DNA from: Spirosoma sp.
Lineage (GTDB): Bacteria; Bacteroidota; Bacteroidia; Cytophagales; Spirosomataceae
Direction of reading: 5' to 3'
DNA length: 8,844 nt
NCBI GenBank assembly: GCA_025351545.1
Contig: JANXVQ010000528.1
Span: 1 to 8,844, forward strand
Position 1 is the first letter of the stretch. Each line of letters starts with the position of its first letter. The notes beneath the pieces were generated by a model that saw only the letters and a list, made by a program, of their open reading frames with translations, did not search any database and was not told where the DNA came from. This document shows, in pieces, positions 1-5,619 of the stretch. The position numbers were made by a program, and so were the translations under genes.

Positions 1-1
1 G

Positions 2-1039
2 GCCATTATGCCCTATTATTCGCTGCCGGCTGATACCAAGTATGAACCCATCGCCTATGCTTACAATCGGGCTGTTATCCACGATCTGCTACGCACCGAA
101 TTAGGCTTTACCGGTATCATTAATTCTGACACCGGCCCGATTGAAATGATGCCCTGGGGCGCTGAAACCCTCTCGATTCAGGAACGCTACAAACGAACGC
201 TGGAAGCTGGGGTAAATCTCTACTCCGGTACAGCCGACCCGACCAACTTGCTGGCCACCGTAAAAAGCGGTATGGTGGATTCGAAATTGATTGACGATTC
301 GGTGCTTCGGCTACTGGTGGAAAAATTCAAGCTGGGGCTTTTCGAAAATCCTTATGTGGATGAAGCTGCGGCAGAGCGACTGGTGGGGAATGCTGAGTTT
401 CAGGCCAAAGCCGATCTGGCCCACCGAAAGTCCATTGTTCTGTTGCGTAATGAGGGTGGCCTGCTACCACTCAAGTCCAAAACGAAAGTATATTTCGATG
501 CCAATGCGGCTAAGGCAGGGGGTACTGCGCCCACGAGTTACACGATCAACACCGGAAAATACCCGATTACGTTTGTGGCTACACCGGATGAAGCAGATGT
601 GATCGTGTTGTGGCTAAAGCCTTCGGCTAAACCGTTATTTGCGTCGGATGGTTCACCGATTTATCTATCCTTATCGAAGAATTCAATCGATGTCAGCTAT
701 GTCAATTCATTGAGGGCTAAGAAACCAACGATTGTGGCCATTAACTACAGCAACCCCTGGGTCATTGATGAAATTTATCCAAAGGCAGACAACGACACAA
801 TCAAAGGTGTTCTGGCAACATTTGGCACGACAACCGATGCGCTGCTGGATATTTTAACGGGAAAATTCAGTCCAACAGGCAAAATGCCCTTTACCACACC
901 TGTCTCAGAAGCGGCTGTACAACAACAGAAAGAAGATGTACCCGGTTATGAAGAAGGAGCGGGTTATGCGCTCTTCAAGTACAAGGAAGGATTGACGTAT
1001 AAAGGGAGTAACAACGGCTTATCGGCCGGTAAGCCCTGA
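2..1039 (+). CDS. Glycoside hydrolase family 3, C-terminal part (5' truncated by window edge)
   Basis: This is the end of a family 3 glycoside hydrolase (beta-glucosidase or beta-N-acetylglucosaminidase type), which removes sugars from the non-reducing end of glycans by a retaining mechanism. The frame is open from base 2, so the true start lies outside the window. Numbering from the ATG at 8, the GFTGIINSDTG motif at residues 33-43 carries the likely nucleophile Asp41 (bases 128-130). The end of the catalytic barrel follows, to about residue 115. The second GH3 domain starts near KSIVLLRNEGGLLPL (141-155) and includes TFGTTTDALLDILTGKFSPTGK. The stop is TGA at 1037-1039. The nucleophile motif reads SDTG rather than the SDW of classical beta-glucosidases, so substrate cannot be assigned. 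Any signal peptide would be in the missing part. The fold assignment is firm; the exact activity is not. Confidence 0.9.
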   Translation, partial: AIMPYYSLPADTKYEPIAYAYNRAVIHDLLRTELGFTGIINSDTGPIEMMPWGAETLSIQERYKRTLEAGVNLYSGTADPTNLLATVKSGMVDSKLIDDSVLRLLVEKFKLGLFENPYVDEAAAERLVGNAEFQAKADLAHRKSIVLLRNEGGLLPLKSKTKVYFDANAAKAGGTAPTSYTINTGKYPITFVATPDEADVIVLWLKPSAKPLFASDGSPIYLSLSKNSIDVSYVNSLRAKKPTIVAINYSNPWVIDEIYPKADNDTIKGVLATFGTTTDALLDILTGKFSPTGKMPFTTPVSEAAVQQQKEDVPGYEEGAGYALFKYKEGLTYKGSNNGLSAGKP

Positions 1040-1151
1040 TTGGCCATACTGTCACACGCATAAGACATAGAACAGATGGTCCTGCCCACCCGAAAACTGA
1101 CCATTTAACCATCAATTTCTACTCTTTTCTGAGCCAGTTATCTGACTTCCT

Positions 1152-1189
1152 ATTTATAACTTGCCTTAATATTCAGCCAAGTTATAAAT
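1152..1189. repeat. Perfect 12-bp inverted repeat, 14-nt loop
   Basis: ATTTATAACTTG at 1152-1163 is the exact reverse complement of CAAGTTATAAAT at 1178-1189. The spacer is 14 nt and the arms are AT-rich. It sits 113 bases after the GH3 stop and about 200 bases before the DUF4239 start. It could be a transcription-factor site, a weak terminator for the GH3 transcript, or a hairpin in the leader of the next gene; nothing here decides between these. Confidence 0.6.
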
Positions 1190-1335
1190 CGTTCACGAAT
1201 TCCTCCGAATGATTTTCAGGCTAAGACCTGTCGCTTGGGGAGTCCGATGGATGGGAAAGCATTAGGCCTGATCCGATTAAAATAAGCCGTTTCGGTTTAA
1301 TGGCTATTTAACCCGGAGATTCACCGGTTTGGCTG

Positions 1336-1349
1336 AAAATAGCTATTTT
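1336..1349. repeat. 14-bp perfect palindrome AAAATAGCTATTTT
   Basis: The palindrome AAAATAGCTATTTT lies 41 bases upstream of the ATG of the DUF4239 frame. With no spacer it is better suited to binding a dimeric regulator than to forming an RNA hairpin. It is AT-rich, so chance occurrence is possible. Confidence 0.35.
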
Positions 1350-1390
1350 TCTCAATAGCTTTGGCGGTTTTACCACCCTTCTCTACGCTG

Positions 1391-2188
1391 ATGAATTGGA
1401 TCTATGACTTACCCAACTGGTTTTTCTTTCTGCTCTCCACCGGAATCACCATTGCCATTGCAGCGCTGGGCATGCTGGCGACCCGTAAATGAGTTCGACA
1501 GCATGCAGATCAACACGAACAACAAAATGATCTGGTCAGTTACTTCCTGGGCGCATCAGGTGTGATCTATGGCATTGCGCTGGGTTTAGTGGCAGCCGGC
1601 GTGTGGACTAATTTTCAAACCTTATCGGGGGAAGTCGATGATGAAGCGGGCATCACGGCGGCTATCTACCAGGATGTAAGCGCTTATCCGATGCCGCAAA
1701 GGCAGTACTTACAACAGCATCTACGGAACTATGTCCTGGCGGTTATTAATCAGGATTGGCCGCAGTTGCGCCAGGGATATACGCCCCAGGCGAGTACCAG
1801 AGTCCTCTACCAGCTCAAGCGGGAGTTATTCAACTTTGTGCCCACGGATGCGGGGCTGCGGCTGATTCATGAGCAGGCCCTGGTACAGTACAACGAACTG
1901 GCCAAGGTTCGGAGGAATCGGTTACAGGGGAATCAAAGTAGTTTGCCTGCCGTCTTGTGGTGGGTGATCATTTTAGGCGCCTTTGTCAATATCACCATCA
2001 CCTGGTTTTTTGTGAGTGATCATGTGGGTTATCACTTACTGCTAACCGTTTTATTAGCTCTTTTATTAGGCTCTTTATTGTTTCTAACGGCAGCCATGGA
2101 CAACCCGTTTCAGGGCGAGTTTAGCATCGATCCAAAATCGTTCAATCAAGTGCTGACGCAAATGCCAAGGTCTGATAGGCCAAAGTAA
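1391..2188 (+). pseudogene. DUF4239 (bestrophin-like) membrane protein gene with one in-frame TGA
   Basis: One reading frame runs from ATG 1391 to TAA 2186-2188 and would give 265 residues, the usual size of DUF4239 proteins, but codon 34 (1490-1492) is TGA. The frame is the same on both sides (…LATRK, stop, VRQHADQHEQQNDLVSYF…). Relatives have Trp or a similar residue there, so one TGG-to-TGA change explains the break. Predicted membrane segments are at residues 10-30, 51-75, 186-208 and 216-236, followed by the family motif DNPFQGEFSI (237-246). The first segment is cut off by the stop. A GTG at 1562 could start a 208-residue product, but that lies inside the second membrane segment and is unlikely to be the true start. 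DUF4239 proteins are inner-membrane proteins of unknown role, with distant likeness to bestrophin channels. The rest of the frame shows no further damage, so the stop is recent, a sequencing error, or read through. Confidence 0.8.
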
Positions 2189-2310
2189 GCGTCTCTCTAA
2201 GGCTTTCTGAAGACAAATCATTGGCAGTCTTATCCCGTCATTCCTGCTCAATGGCATCACTGTCCGTTGTCGATTGTCTTCAACTCATCGTTGACGAAAG
2301 TCTCCGATTA

Positions 2311-2640
2311 TGGTGCTCCCCAATAGTTACAGGTTTTTGGTTAATCCAAACTGGTGCCGTTCAGGAGTGAAATTGTATTTTTCCCCTCCTTTTTCGTACC
2401 AACTGGCAGGCGTTTGATAGCTCAACGATTGGTGTTCCCGATCTTGGTTATAAAACCCAACATAGTTGCTCAATCCTTCCTGCAACTCACGCCCATCTGA
2501 GCAGGCCCGTAAGTAGAGGTGCTCGTATTTGATCGTCCGCCAAAACCGTTCAATGAAAGTGTTATACAAGGTTCGGCCTTTCCCATCCATGCTAATCTTT
2601 ATCTCATTGTCGATCAGCGGATTAAAGAATAGCTGACTCG
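2311..2640 (-). mobile_element. Remnant of an IS3-family insertion sequence (3' end of transposase)
   Basis: The minus strand here encodes the last third of an IS3-family DDE transposase, starting near SQLFFNPLIDNEIKIS and including SMDGKGR, FIERFWRTIKYEHLYL and FYNQDREHQSLSYQTPASWY. The catalytic Glu is in FIERFW; the two catalytic Asp residues and the whole of OrfA are missing. The usual DN pair before FIER reads YN. The transposase stop is at 2327-2329, and the sequence TGGTGCTCCCC starting at 2311 could be the element's outer inverted repeat, since IS3-type ends begin with TG and lie just past the stop. That end point is inferred; no second copy is available for comparison. The element cannot move by itself. 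Confidence 0.75.
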
Positions 2641-2788
2641 CAATCGGCCCGGCCACGCAGGAAATAGTTTGCGAAATTGGCGGGTCAAAACCTTCTGCTT
2701 TAGGAGCTTGGGGACTCTTTGTCTGGCAGGCTGCCAGAAGCAGCAGTAAGCCAATCAGTAAGTAGATCGTTGGTAGTGATTTCCTCAT
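2327..2788 (-). pseudogene. Chimeric frame: lipoprotein N-terminus fused to IS3 transposase C-terminus
   Basis: The frame from ATG 2788 begins MRKSLPTIYLL and continues into a hydrophobic stretch ending LLAAC, a classical lipobox for signal peptidase II, so the 5' part came from a lipoprotein gene. After about 48 residues (roughly base 2640) the protein changes into the end of an IS3-family transposase in the same frame, and stops at 2327. The frame stays open up to an earlier ATG at 2842, but residue 19 is the sensible start because it begins the signal peptide. The lipoprotein part has PPISQTISCVAGPI, faintly like the start of DUF4403 lipoproteins, but this is too short to assign. If translated, the product would be a lipid-anchored protein carrying a transposase fragment. 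It is most likely a dead gene formed by IS insertion followed by deletion. Confidence 0.75.
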
Positions 2789-2890
2789 TAAACATAAAAC
2801 AAGCAACCTATTGAAAATAAGGCTTTTGTGAAGCCCTGTCATCTATAACCTTCGTTCGTTCTATATGTTTTACCTGTCTCCATACTCACT

Positions 2891-2931
2891 AATGTAAAGA
2901 AGGCTCGCCGATGGCGAGCCTTCTTTACATT
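2891..2931 (-). terminator. Perfect 19-bp hairpin after the DinB-like gene
   Basis: AATGTAAAGAAGGCTCGCC (2891-2909) and its exact reverse complement (2913-2931) flank a 3-nt loop. The right arm overlaps the first two bases, in plus-strand order, of the stop codon of the minus-strand DinB-like gene (2930-2932). The GC-rich core AAGGCTCGCC with T-rich flanks makes a good intrinsic terminator that could work in both directions. It would insulate the DinB-like gene from the chimeric lipoprotein frame downstream. Confidence 0.85.
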
Positions 2932-3478
2932 AAAACAATTTCTCGTTTGGTGGCTTAACGCCTTTCATCCGAATGTAGATGGTGCATTGTCCCCGGTGAT
3001 GAGTTTGGTGTTCAAAGGCCTTTGCCAAAACTACCTCACGGGTCATTTCCCGAGATCCCATTTTTACCATTTCGGATAATTGGGCATCGCTTAATCCTTT
3101 AACGGCGTCGATCATAAAATCATAGCTGTCCATAACGGTTTTGGTAAGTGCCGCTTTCGTTTTAAGATCCGCCATTTCCTCCATTTTTTTTCCCTGAAAT
3201 GGATTTGTTTTCCCGCTGGCCGTAGCACCAAAGTTGTAGTTCGCATTGGACAGATGGAGCATTTGCTCGGCAAAACTGCGAATTTCAGGCGTAGGTTTGA
3301 AGCCCATTCCATCTTCGGGCATAACGTCCAGATATTCCTTTGTGTATTCTTTTGCCCGTTGCCACTCAGCCGTAAGTTGAGCAACCGTTATCATCGGTTT
3401 AGCCGCTTGAACGGCCGAAAAAGACCAAAGCAAAGCGACAAGCGCGAATGCGAATCGAACAGGTAGTTTAGTAATCAT
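2930..3478 (-). CDS. Exported DinB-family protein (putative metal-dependent hydrolase fold)
   Basis: This encodes a 182-residue protein of the DinB/YfiT four-helix superfamily. Members bind a divalent metal through three His residues, and several are thiol-dependent transferases (bacillithiol or mycothiol users); the activity of this one is unknown. The His set is visible: His75 in EQMLHLSNANYNF, then His157 and His161 in AFEHQTHHRGQ, the usual C-terminal signature. Residues 1-25 (MITKLPVRF, then FALVALLWSFSAVQA) form a signal peptide with a plausible AXA-type cleavage site near VQA-A, so the protein should be exported. That differs from the classical cytosolic DinB proteins, though exported versions are common in Bacteroidota. 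It appears monocistronic, with a hairpin terminator directly at the stop and an inverted repeat upstream of the start. The family call is strong; the substrate is unknown. Confidence 0.88.
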   Translation of the reverse strand: MITKLPVRFAFALVALLWSFSAVQAAKPMITVAQLTAEWQRAKEYTKEYLDVMPEDGMGFKPTPEIRSFAEQMLHLSNANYNFGATASGKTNPFQGKKMEEMADLKTKAALTKTVMDSYDFMIDAVKGLSDAQLSEMVKMGSREMTREVVLAKAFEHQTHHRGQCTIYIRMKGVKPPNEKLF

Positions 3479-3522
3479 GAATTATTGGGTTTTTAGGGGC
3501 GAATTGATAAGTTAACTACTCC

Positions 3523-3564
3523 TTTACATCGGCAAAAAAGATCGTCTATCGATGTAAAGTTACA
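3523..3564. promoter_or_regulatory. Inverted repeats upstream of the DinB-like gene (possible operator)
   Basis: TTTACATCG (3523-3531) and CGATGTAAA (3550-3558) are exact reverse complements with an 18-nt spacer. The right arm overlaps a second repeat, TGTAA-AG-TTACA (3553-3564). They lie 45-86 bases upstream of the minus-strand DinB-like start at 3478, where a promoter would be expected. The TGTAA/TTACA half-sites suggest a dimeric regulator. The role is inferred; no regulator family can be named from this alone. Confidence 0.45.
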
Positions 3565-3637
3565 TTCATTATCGTAAAAGTTCAGGCTGTTACGAAGCTA
3601 CTGAATTTGCCTGACCACTACTCTATTTCCGGCTATC

Positions 3638-3843
3638 TCCAATTACGATACCGGCAGTGGTGGCTATCGCTCCCCACTGCTGAAGGACGTTCTAACCGAA
3701 CATATTATTCCTTTAAACAAACCGGCTTATTCGGGAGCGATGATTGGCGATATTAGCGATAAATTTACGGTTCCGGTAAATATCGACACCGAAATCGACG
3801 CAACGCAGGTACGATCCGCCTGCTCGAATCGGCGGTTGGTTAA
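3638..3843 (+). pseudogene. 3' remnant of a peptidase S66 (LD-carboxypeptidase/MccF-like) gene, frameshifted
   Basis: In one frame from about 3638, the plus strand reads SNYDTGSGGYRSPLLKDVL, then IPLNKPAYSGAMIGDISDKF, then TVPVNIDTEIDATQ. In the next frame, from 3811, it reads TIRLLESAVG and stops at 3841-3843. Together this matches the C-terminal end of S66 peptidases, where …GAMIGH…FTLPVG…EIDAD..GTIRLLE is typical. One base of the Gly codon before TIRLLE is missing near 3808-3810. The position where S66 enzymes keep the catalytic His (GAMIGH) is Asp here. Just before 3638 the likeness seems to continue in yet another frame, so a second indel is likely. No start or N-terminal domain is present. 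The gene is dead; its tail forms the leader of the DUF3820 gene. Confidence 0.7.
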
Positions 3844-3881
3844 TTCAGGAAAGTTTAAATTAGACAATAAAAATAAATCCA

Positions 3882-4118
3882 ATGACCGACGGACAACCCC
3901 ACGGTAACAGCGAGTTGTTGAGAGAGTTACTGATCTACAAGATGCCATTTGGCAAATATAAAGATCAGTTGATCAAGGCATTACCGATGGCCTATTTAGA
4001 GTGGTTTGCGCAAAAAGGTTTTCCAGCCGGCAAACTGGGCATGTTGCTGCAAACAATGTACGAAATCAGGTTGAACGGCCTGGAATATCTGCTTGCCGGA
4101 CTAAAAAACAATAGTTAA
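3882..4118 (+). CDS. DUF3820 family protein
   Basis: This is a small protein of 78 residues. The core MPFGKYKDQLIKALPMAYL (residues 21-39), followed by EWFAQKGFPAGKLG and TMYEIRLNGLEYL, matches the DUF3820 family (Pfam name: putative quorum-sensing-regulated virulence factor), whose members are normally about 70 residues. The molecular role is unknown. The ATG at 3882 is chosen because it gives the short polar N-terminus common in the family; ATG 3942 would begin directly at MPFGKYK and is the alternative. The leader is AT-rich with no clear Shine-Dalgarno sequence. The gene starts 38 bases after the end of the S66 remnant, so its promoter probably lies in that decayed sequence. It converges on the DUF3891 gene with only 4 bases between the stops. 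Confidence 0.85.
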   Translation: MTDGQPHGNSELLRELLIYKMPFGKYKDQLIKALPMAYLEWFAQKGFPAGKLGMLLQTMYEIRLNGLEYLLAGLKNNS

Positions 4119-4122
4119 GTGA

Positions 4123-4854
4123 TTAATCCTGCTCCTTAAACGTCCACGTTTTTGATACGACTGCGGCATCCTGTATCGCATTGTAAAGCTGTTTATCGTT
4201 CTTAAAAACTAACTGCGCCAATTGAAACGTCTCCACGTGTACCTCAATTGTTGGTGTGTCAAACGGCCAGGGCTCCATAGCCAATGAGCCATCAGTGCGC
4301 CGACGGATATAATAAGAAATAGCATCTGGCCCAACACTTACTTCTAATCGTCGCCCTTCAGGAGGAATTTGGTTCATACACAACACTAGCGATAGAGCAT
4401 CGCACCACTGAAGGAAAGCATACGCATAATTGGCTTCCGGTTTTGTCGATTCAGACTCCTTCCGCCATTTAGTCTGATTGGTCGTCTGCTGGTCCAAAAA
4501 TTCATCCAGCGCCTTATCACTGCCACGTTTTGATTCATACAGAAAAGACGTGTGCATTGACATAAGAAGAGCATTCCAGCGGCTCTTTTGCAAACCAATC
4601 TGAATCATATTCCGGCATTGCTCCATCGAATATTCCAAGAGCTGAAAATCAAGCGGAGCACCGGCCGTTGTCAGATGATTGCGACCCTCCCAGGTGGCTT
4701 GCCCGTCATCATGTTCGGTTAGAGCAATCAGCGTTTCAACCCAGTGTACCGGACGCTTCTCGATCTTCCAGTGTAGCGCAAGCTGTACTGCCAGTAATCC
4801 GTGTGCCTGTTGGTTAATAACTTGCCATCCAGCATCCGTTTGGGTTACAATCAT
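4123..4854 (-). CDS. DUF3891 family protein
   Basis: This encodes a 243-residue protein of unknown function in the DUF3891 family, predicted soluble, cytosolic and mostly helical. The start at 4854 (MIVTQTDAGWQVINQQAHGL) is the family's normal beginning. The open frame reaches back to an ATG at 4917, but that would translate the hairpin between the genes. Conserved residues visible are His18 (QQAHGLLA), His28-Trp29, His48-Asp49-Asp50-Gly51 (LTEHDDG), His101 (SMHTSFL) and Asp152 (LQWCDALSLVLC). The order H, HD, D resembles the metal ligands of HD-domain phosphohydrolases; this is my inference, not a described property of the family. The C-terminal part (about 180-243) looks beta-rich and ends WTFKEQD. 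The gene lies downstream of the flavin-binding stress gene, separated by a 19-bp-stem hairpin. Confidence 0.85.
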   Translation of the reverse strand: MIVTQTDAGWQVINQQAHGLLAVQLALHWKIEKRPVHWVETLIALTEHDDGQATWEGRNHLTTAGAPLDFQLLEYSMEQCRNMIQIGLQKSRWNALLMSMHTSFLYESKRGSDKALDEFLDQQTTNQTKWRKESESTKPEANYAYAFLQWCDALSLVLCMNQIPPEGRRLEVSVGPDAISYYIRRRTDGSLAMEPWPFDTPTIEVHVETFQLAQLVFKNDKQLYNAIQDAAVVSKTWTFKEQD

Positions 4855-4867
4855 AATGTCAGAAAAT

Positions 4868-4931
4868 AAAGAAACGGGTGATTGTATGACTAGTGCGTGA
4901 ATCGACTGGCCGTACAATCACCCGTTTCTTT
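4868..4931 (-). terminator. 19-bp inverted repeat with 26-nt loop between stress genes
   Basis: AAAGAAACGGGTGATTGTA (4868-4886) and its exact reverse complement (4913-4931) flank a 26-nt loop. On the minus strand the hairpin begins 10 nt after the stop of the GSP26-like gene and ends 13 nt before the DUF3891 start; the distal arm runs into TTTCTTTATTTT, a T-rich tail. It fits an intrinsic terminator or attenuator between two genes in the same direction, but the loop is unusually long and the hairpin lies very close to the next start, so an effect on DUF3891 translation is also possible. Confidence 0.7.
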
Positions 4932-4941
4932 GATTACTTAT

Positions 4942-5448
4942 TTAGTTATTATAAACCTTTTCATTCTCGCCCATTTTTGGCGGATTTCCGGTGATAACTG
5001 CGGTAGCTTGCTGAAATAACCGGATCATCGTGCTATCGTTCGCATTCCAGTATTCAGCCATATCAATATGTACTTTCAACAGCGTTAGATTGGGATCATC
5101 TTTACCTTCCGGGAACCAGGCTTTTACCTGTGGATTCCAGAGCTCGTCTACTTTTGCCCGGTCGTCCAGCTCTTGGGCAGTACCCGATACCGACACATAA
5201 TCAGAATCACCTACATCAGCAAAAGCCAGGTTAACGCGGTGCTCATTGGTAGAAATTTGATCAACTTTTGTTGACGTACGTTTAGTAAAAAACCAAATTG
5301 TACCCTCTTCGTCCACTTGCATGACAGCCATAGGTCGGCTCACTAAATTTTCCTGTTCGTCAACGGTTGTCAACATCGCAATACGGATATCCTTAATCAT
5401 ATCGCGAACTTTCTCCAACTGTTTGTTTATCTGTGTTTTGGTTTCCAT
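4942..5448 (-). CDS. Pyridoxamine 5'-phosphate oxidase-fold protein, general stress protein 26-like
   Basis: This is a 168-residue split-barrel flavin-binding protein of the PNPOx-like superfamily, closest in style to general stress protein 26 (Bacillus subtilis YdaG type). Recognisable parts are the N-terminal helix (KQLEKVRDMIKDI), the first strands IRIAMLTTVDEQENLVSRPM (22-41), GTIWFFTKRTSTKVDQI (residues 49-65) that normally contacts FMN phosphate, NLAFADVGDSDYVSVSGTA, and the tail WFPEGKDDPNLTLLKVHID with AEYWNAN. The length is normal. These proteins bind FMN or FAD and are induced by stress; few have a defined substrate, and true PNPOx activity is not expected. ATG 5448 is the only sensible start. 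Hairpins before and after suggest its own transcript. Confidence 0.9.
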   Translation of the reverse strand: METKTQINKQLEKVRDMIKDIRIAMLTTVDEQENLVSRPMAVMQVDEEGTIWFFTKRTSTKVDQISTNEHRVNLAFADVGDSDYVSVSGTAQELDDRAKVDELWNPQVKAWFPEGKDDPNLTLLKVHIDMAEYWNANDSTMIRLFQQATAVITGNPPKMGENEKVYNN

Positions 5449-5465
5449 AACGTTGTCGTGTTAGT

Positions 5466-5531
5466 AAAAAAGTTGGTGGTTAATCGGTAGTACTTAGTTT
5501 TTCACGCCAGTTACCATCGACTAACCACCAA
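5466..5531 (-). terminator. Long-stem hairpin with T-run, downstream of the copper-binding protein gene
   Basis: TTGGTGGTTA (5473-5482) and TAACCACCAA (5522-5531) are exact reverse complements. The stem can extend inward by about five more pairs past one mismatch. On the minus strand the distal arm is followed by C and then six T (plus-strand A-run 5466-5471), which fits an intrinsic terminator for the 5620-6194 genes. It lies 17 bases or more upstream of the GSP26-like start at 5448, so it could also shape that gene's leader. Confidence 0.6.
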
Positions 5532-5619
5532 TCAATCAATTATAGAATGTTTCGCGTAGATCGAAACCATAAGACATTAATGAGGGCATAGACGCTGGAT
5601 TCGTCACTTCCAAATTAAT
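5532..5619. other. Short spacer with no feature seen
   Basis: These 88 bases between the stop of the Cys-rich gene and the hairpin at 5473-5531 hold no gene. The only pattern is a short run of ATCA units at 5531-5540. Confidence 0.4.

Larger units (their letters stand above)
1040..1390. other. Intergenic stretch with inverted repeats, no gene seen
   Basis: These 351 bases between the GH3 stop and the DUF4239 start hold no convincing coding region. Inverted repeats are the only structure seen: a weak ATGGTC/GACCAT pair (1076-1081 and 1099-1104) just after the GH3 stop, a perfect 12-bp pair (1152-1163 and 1178-1189), a small bulged hairpin around 1276-1301, and a 14-bp perfect palindrome at 1336-1349. 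None is followed by a clear T-run, so none can be called an intrinsic terminator with confidence. I compared the stretch by eye with common riboswitch cores and saw no match. Confidence 0.5.

Noticed and set aside
291..602. Second frame of 103 codons inside the GH3 gene
   Set aside because: It overlaps a clear GH3 reading frame and its Trp/Met/Arg-rich translation looks random.
1200..1330. Possible riboswitch or small gene in the leader of the DUF4239 gene
   Set aside because: The small hairpins do not match the conserved core of riboswitch classes I know, and the short frame ending MDGKALGLIRLK is not recognisable.
3727..3948. Minus-strand frame of 73 codons opposite the S66 remnant
   Set aside because: The translation has no recognisable motif and the region is better explained by the plus-strand peptidase remnant.
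4855..4917. Longer DUF3891 start at 4917
   Set aside because: The added 21 residues are encoded by the inter-gene hairpin, and the family begins at MIV, which matches ATG 4854.
5531..5540. ATCA tandem units
   Set aside because: Only two to three units, too few to be a meaningful repeat or CRISPR-like array.
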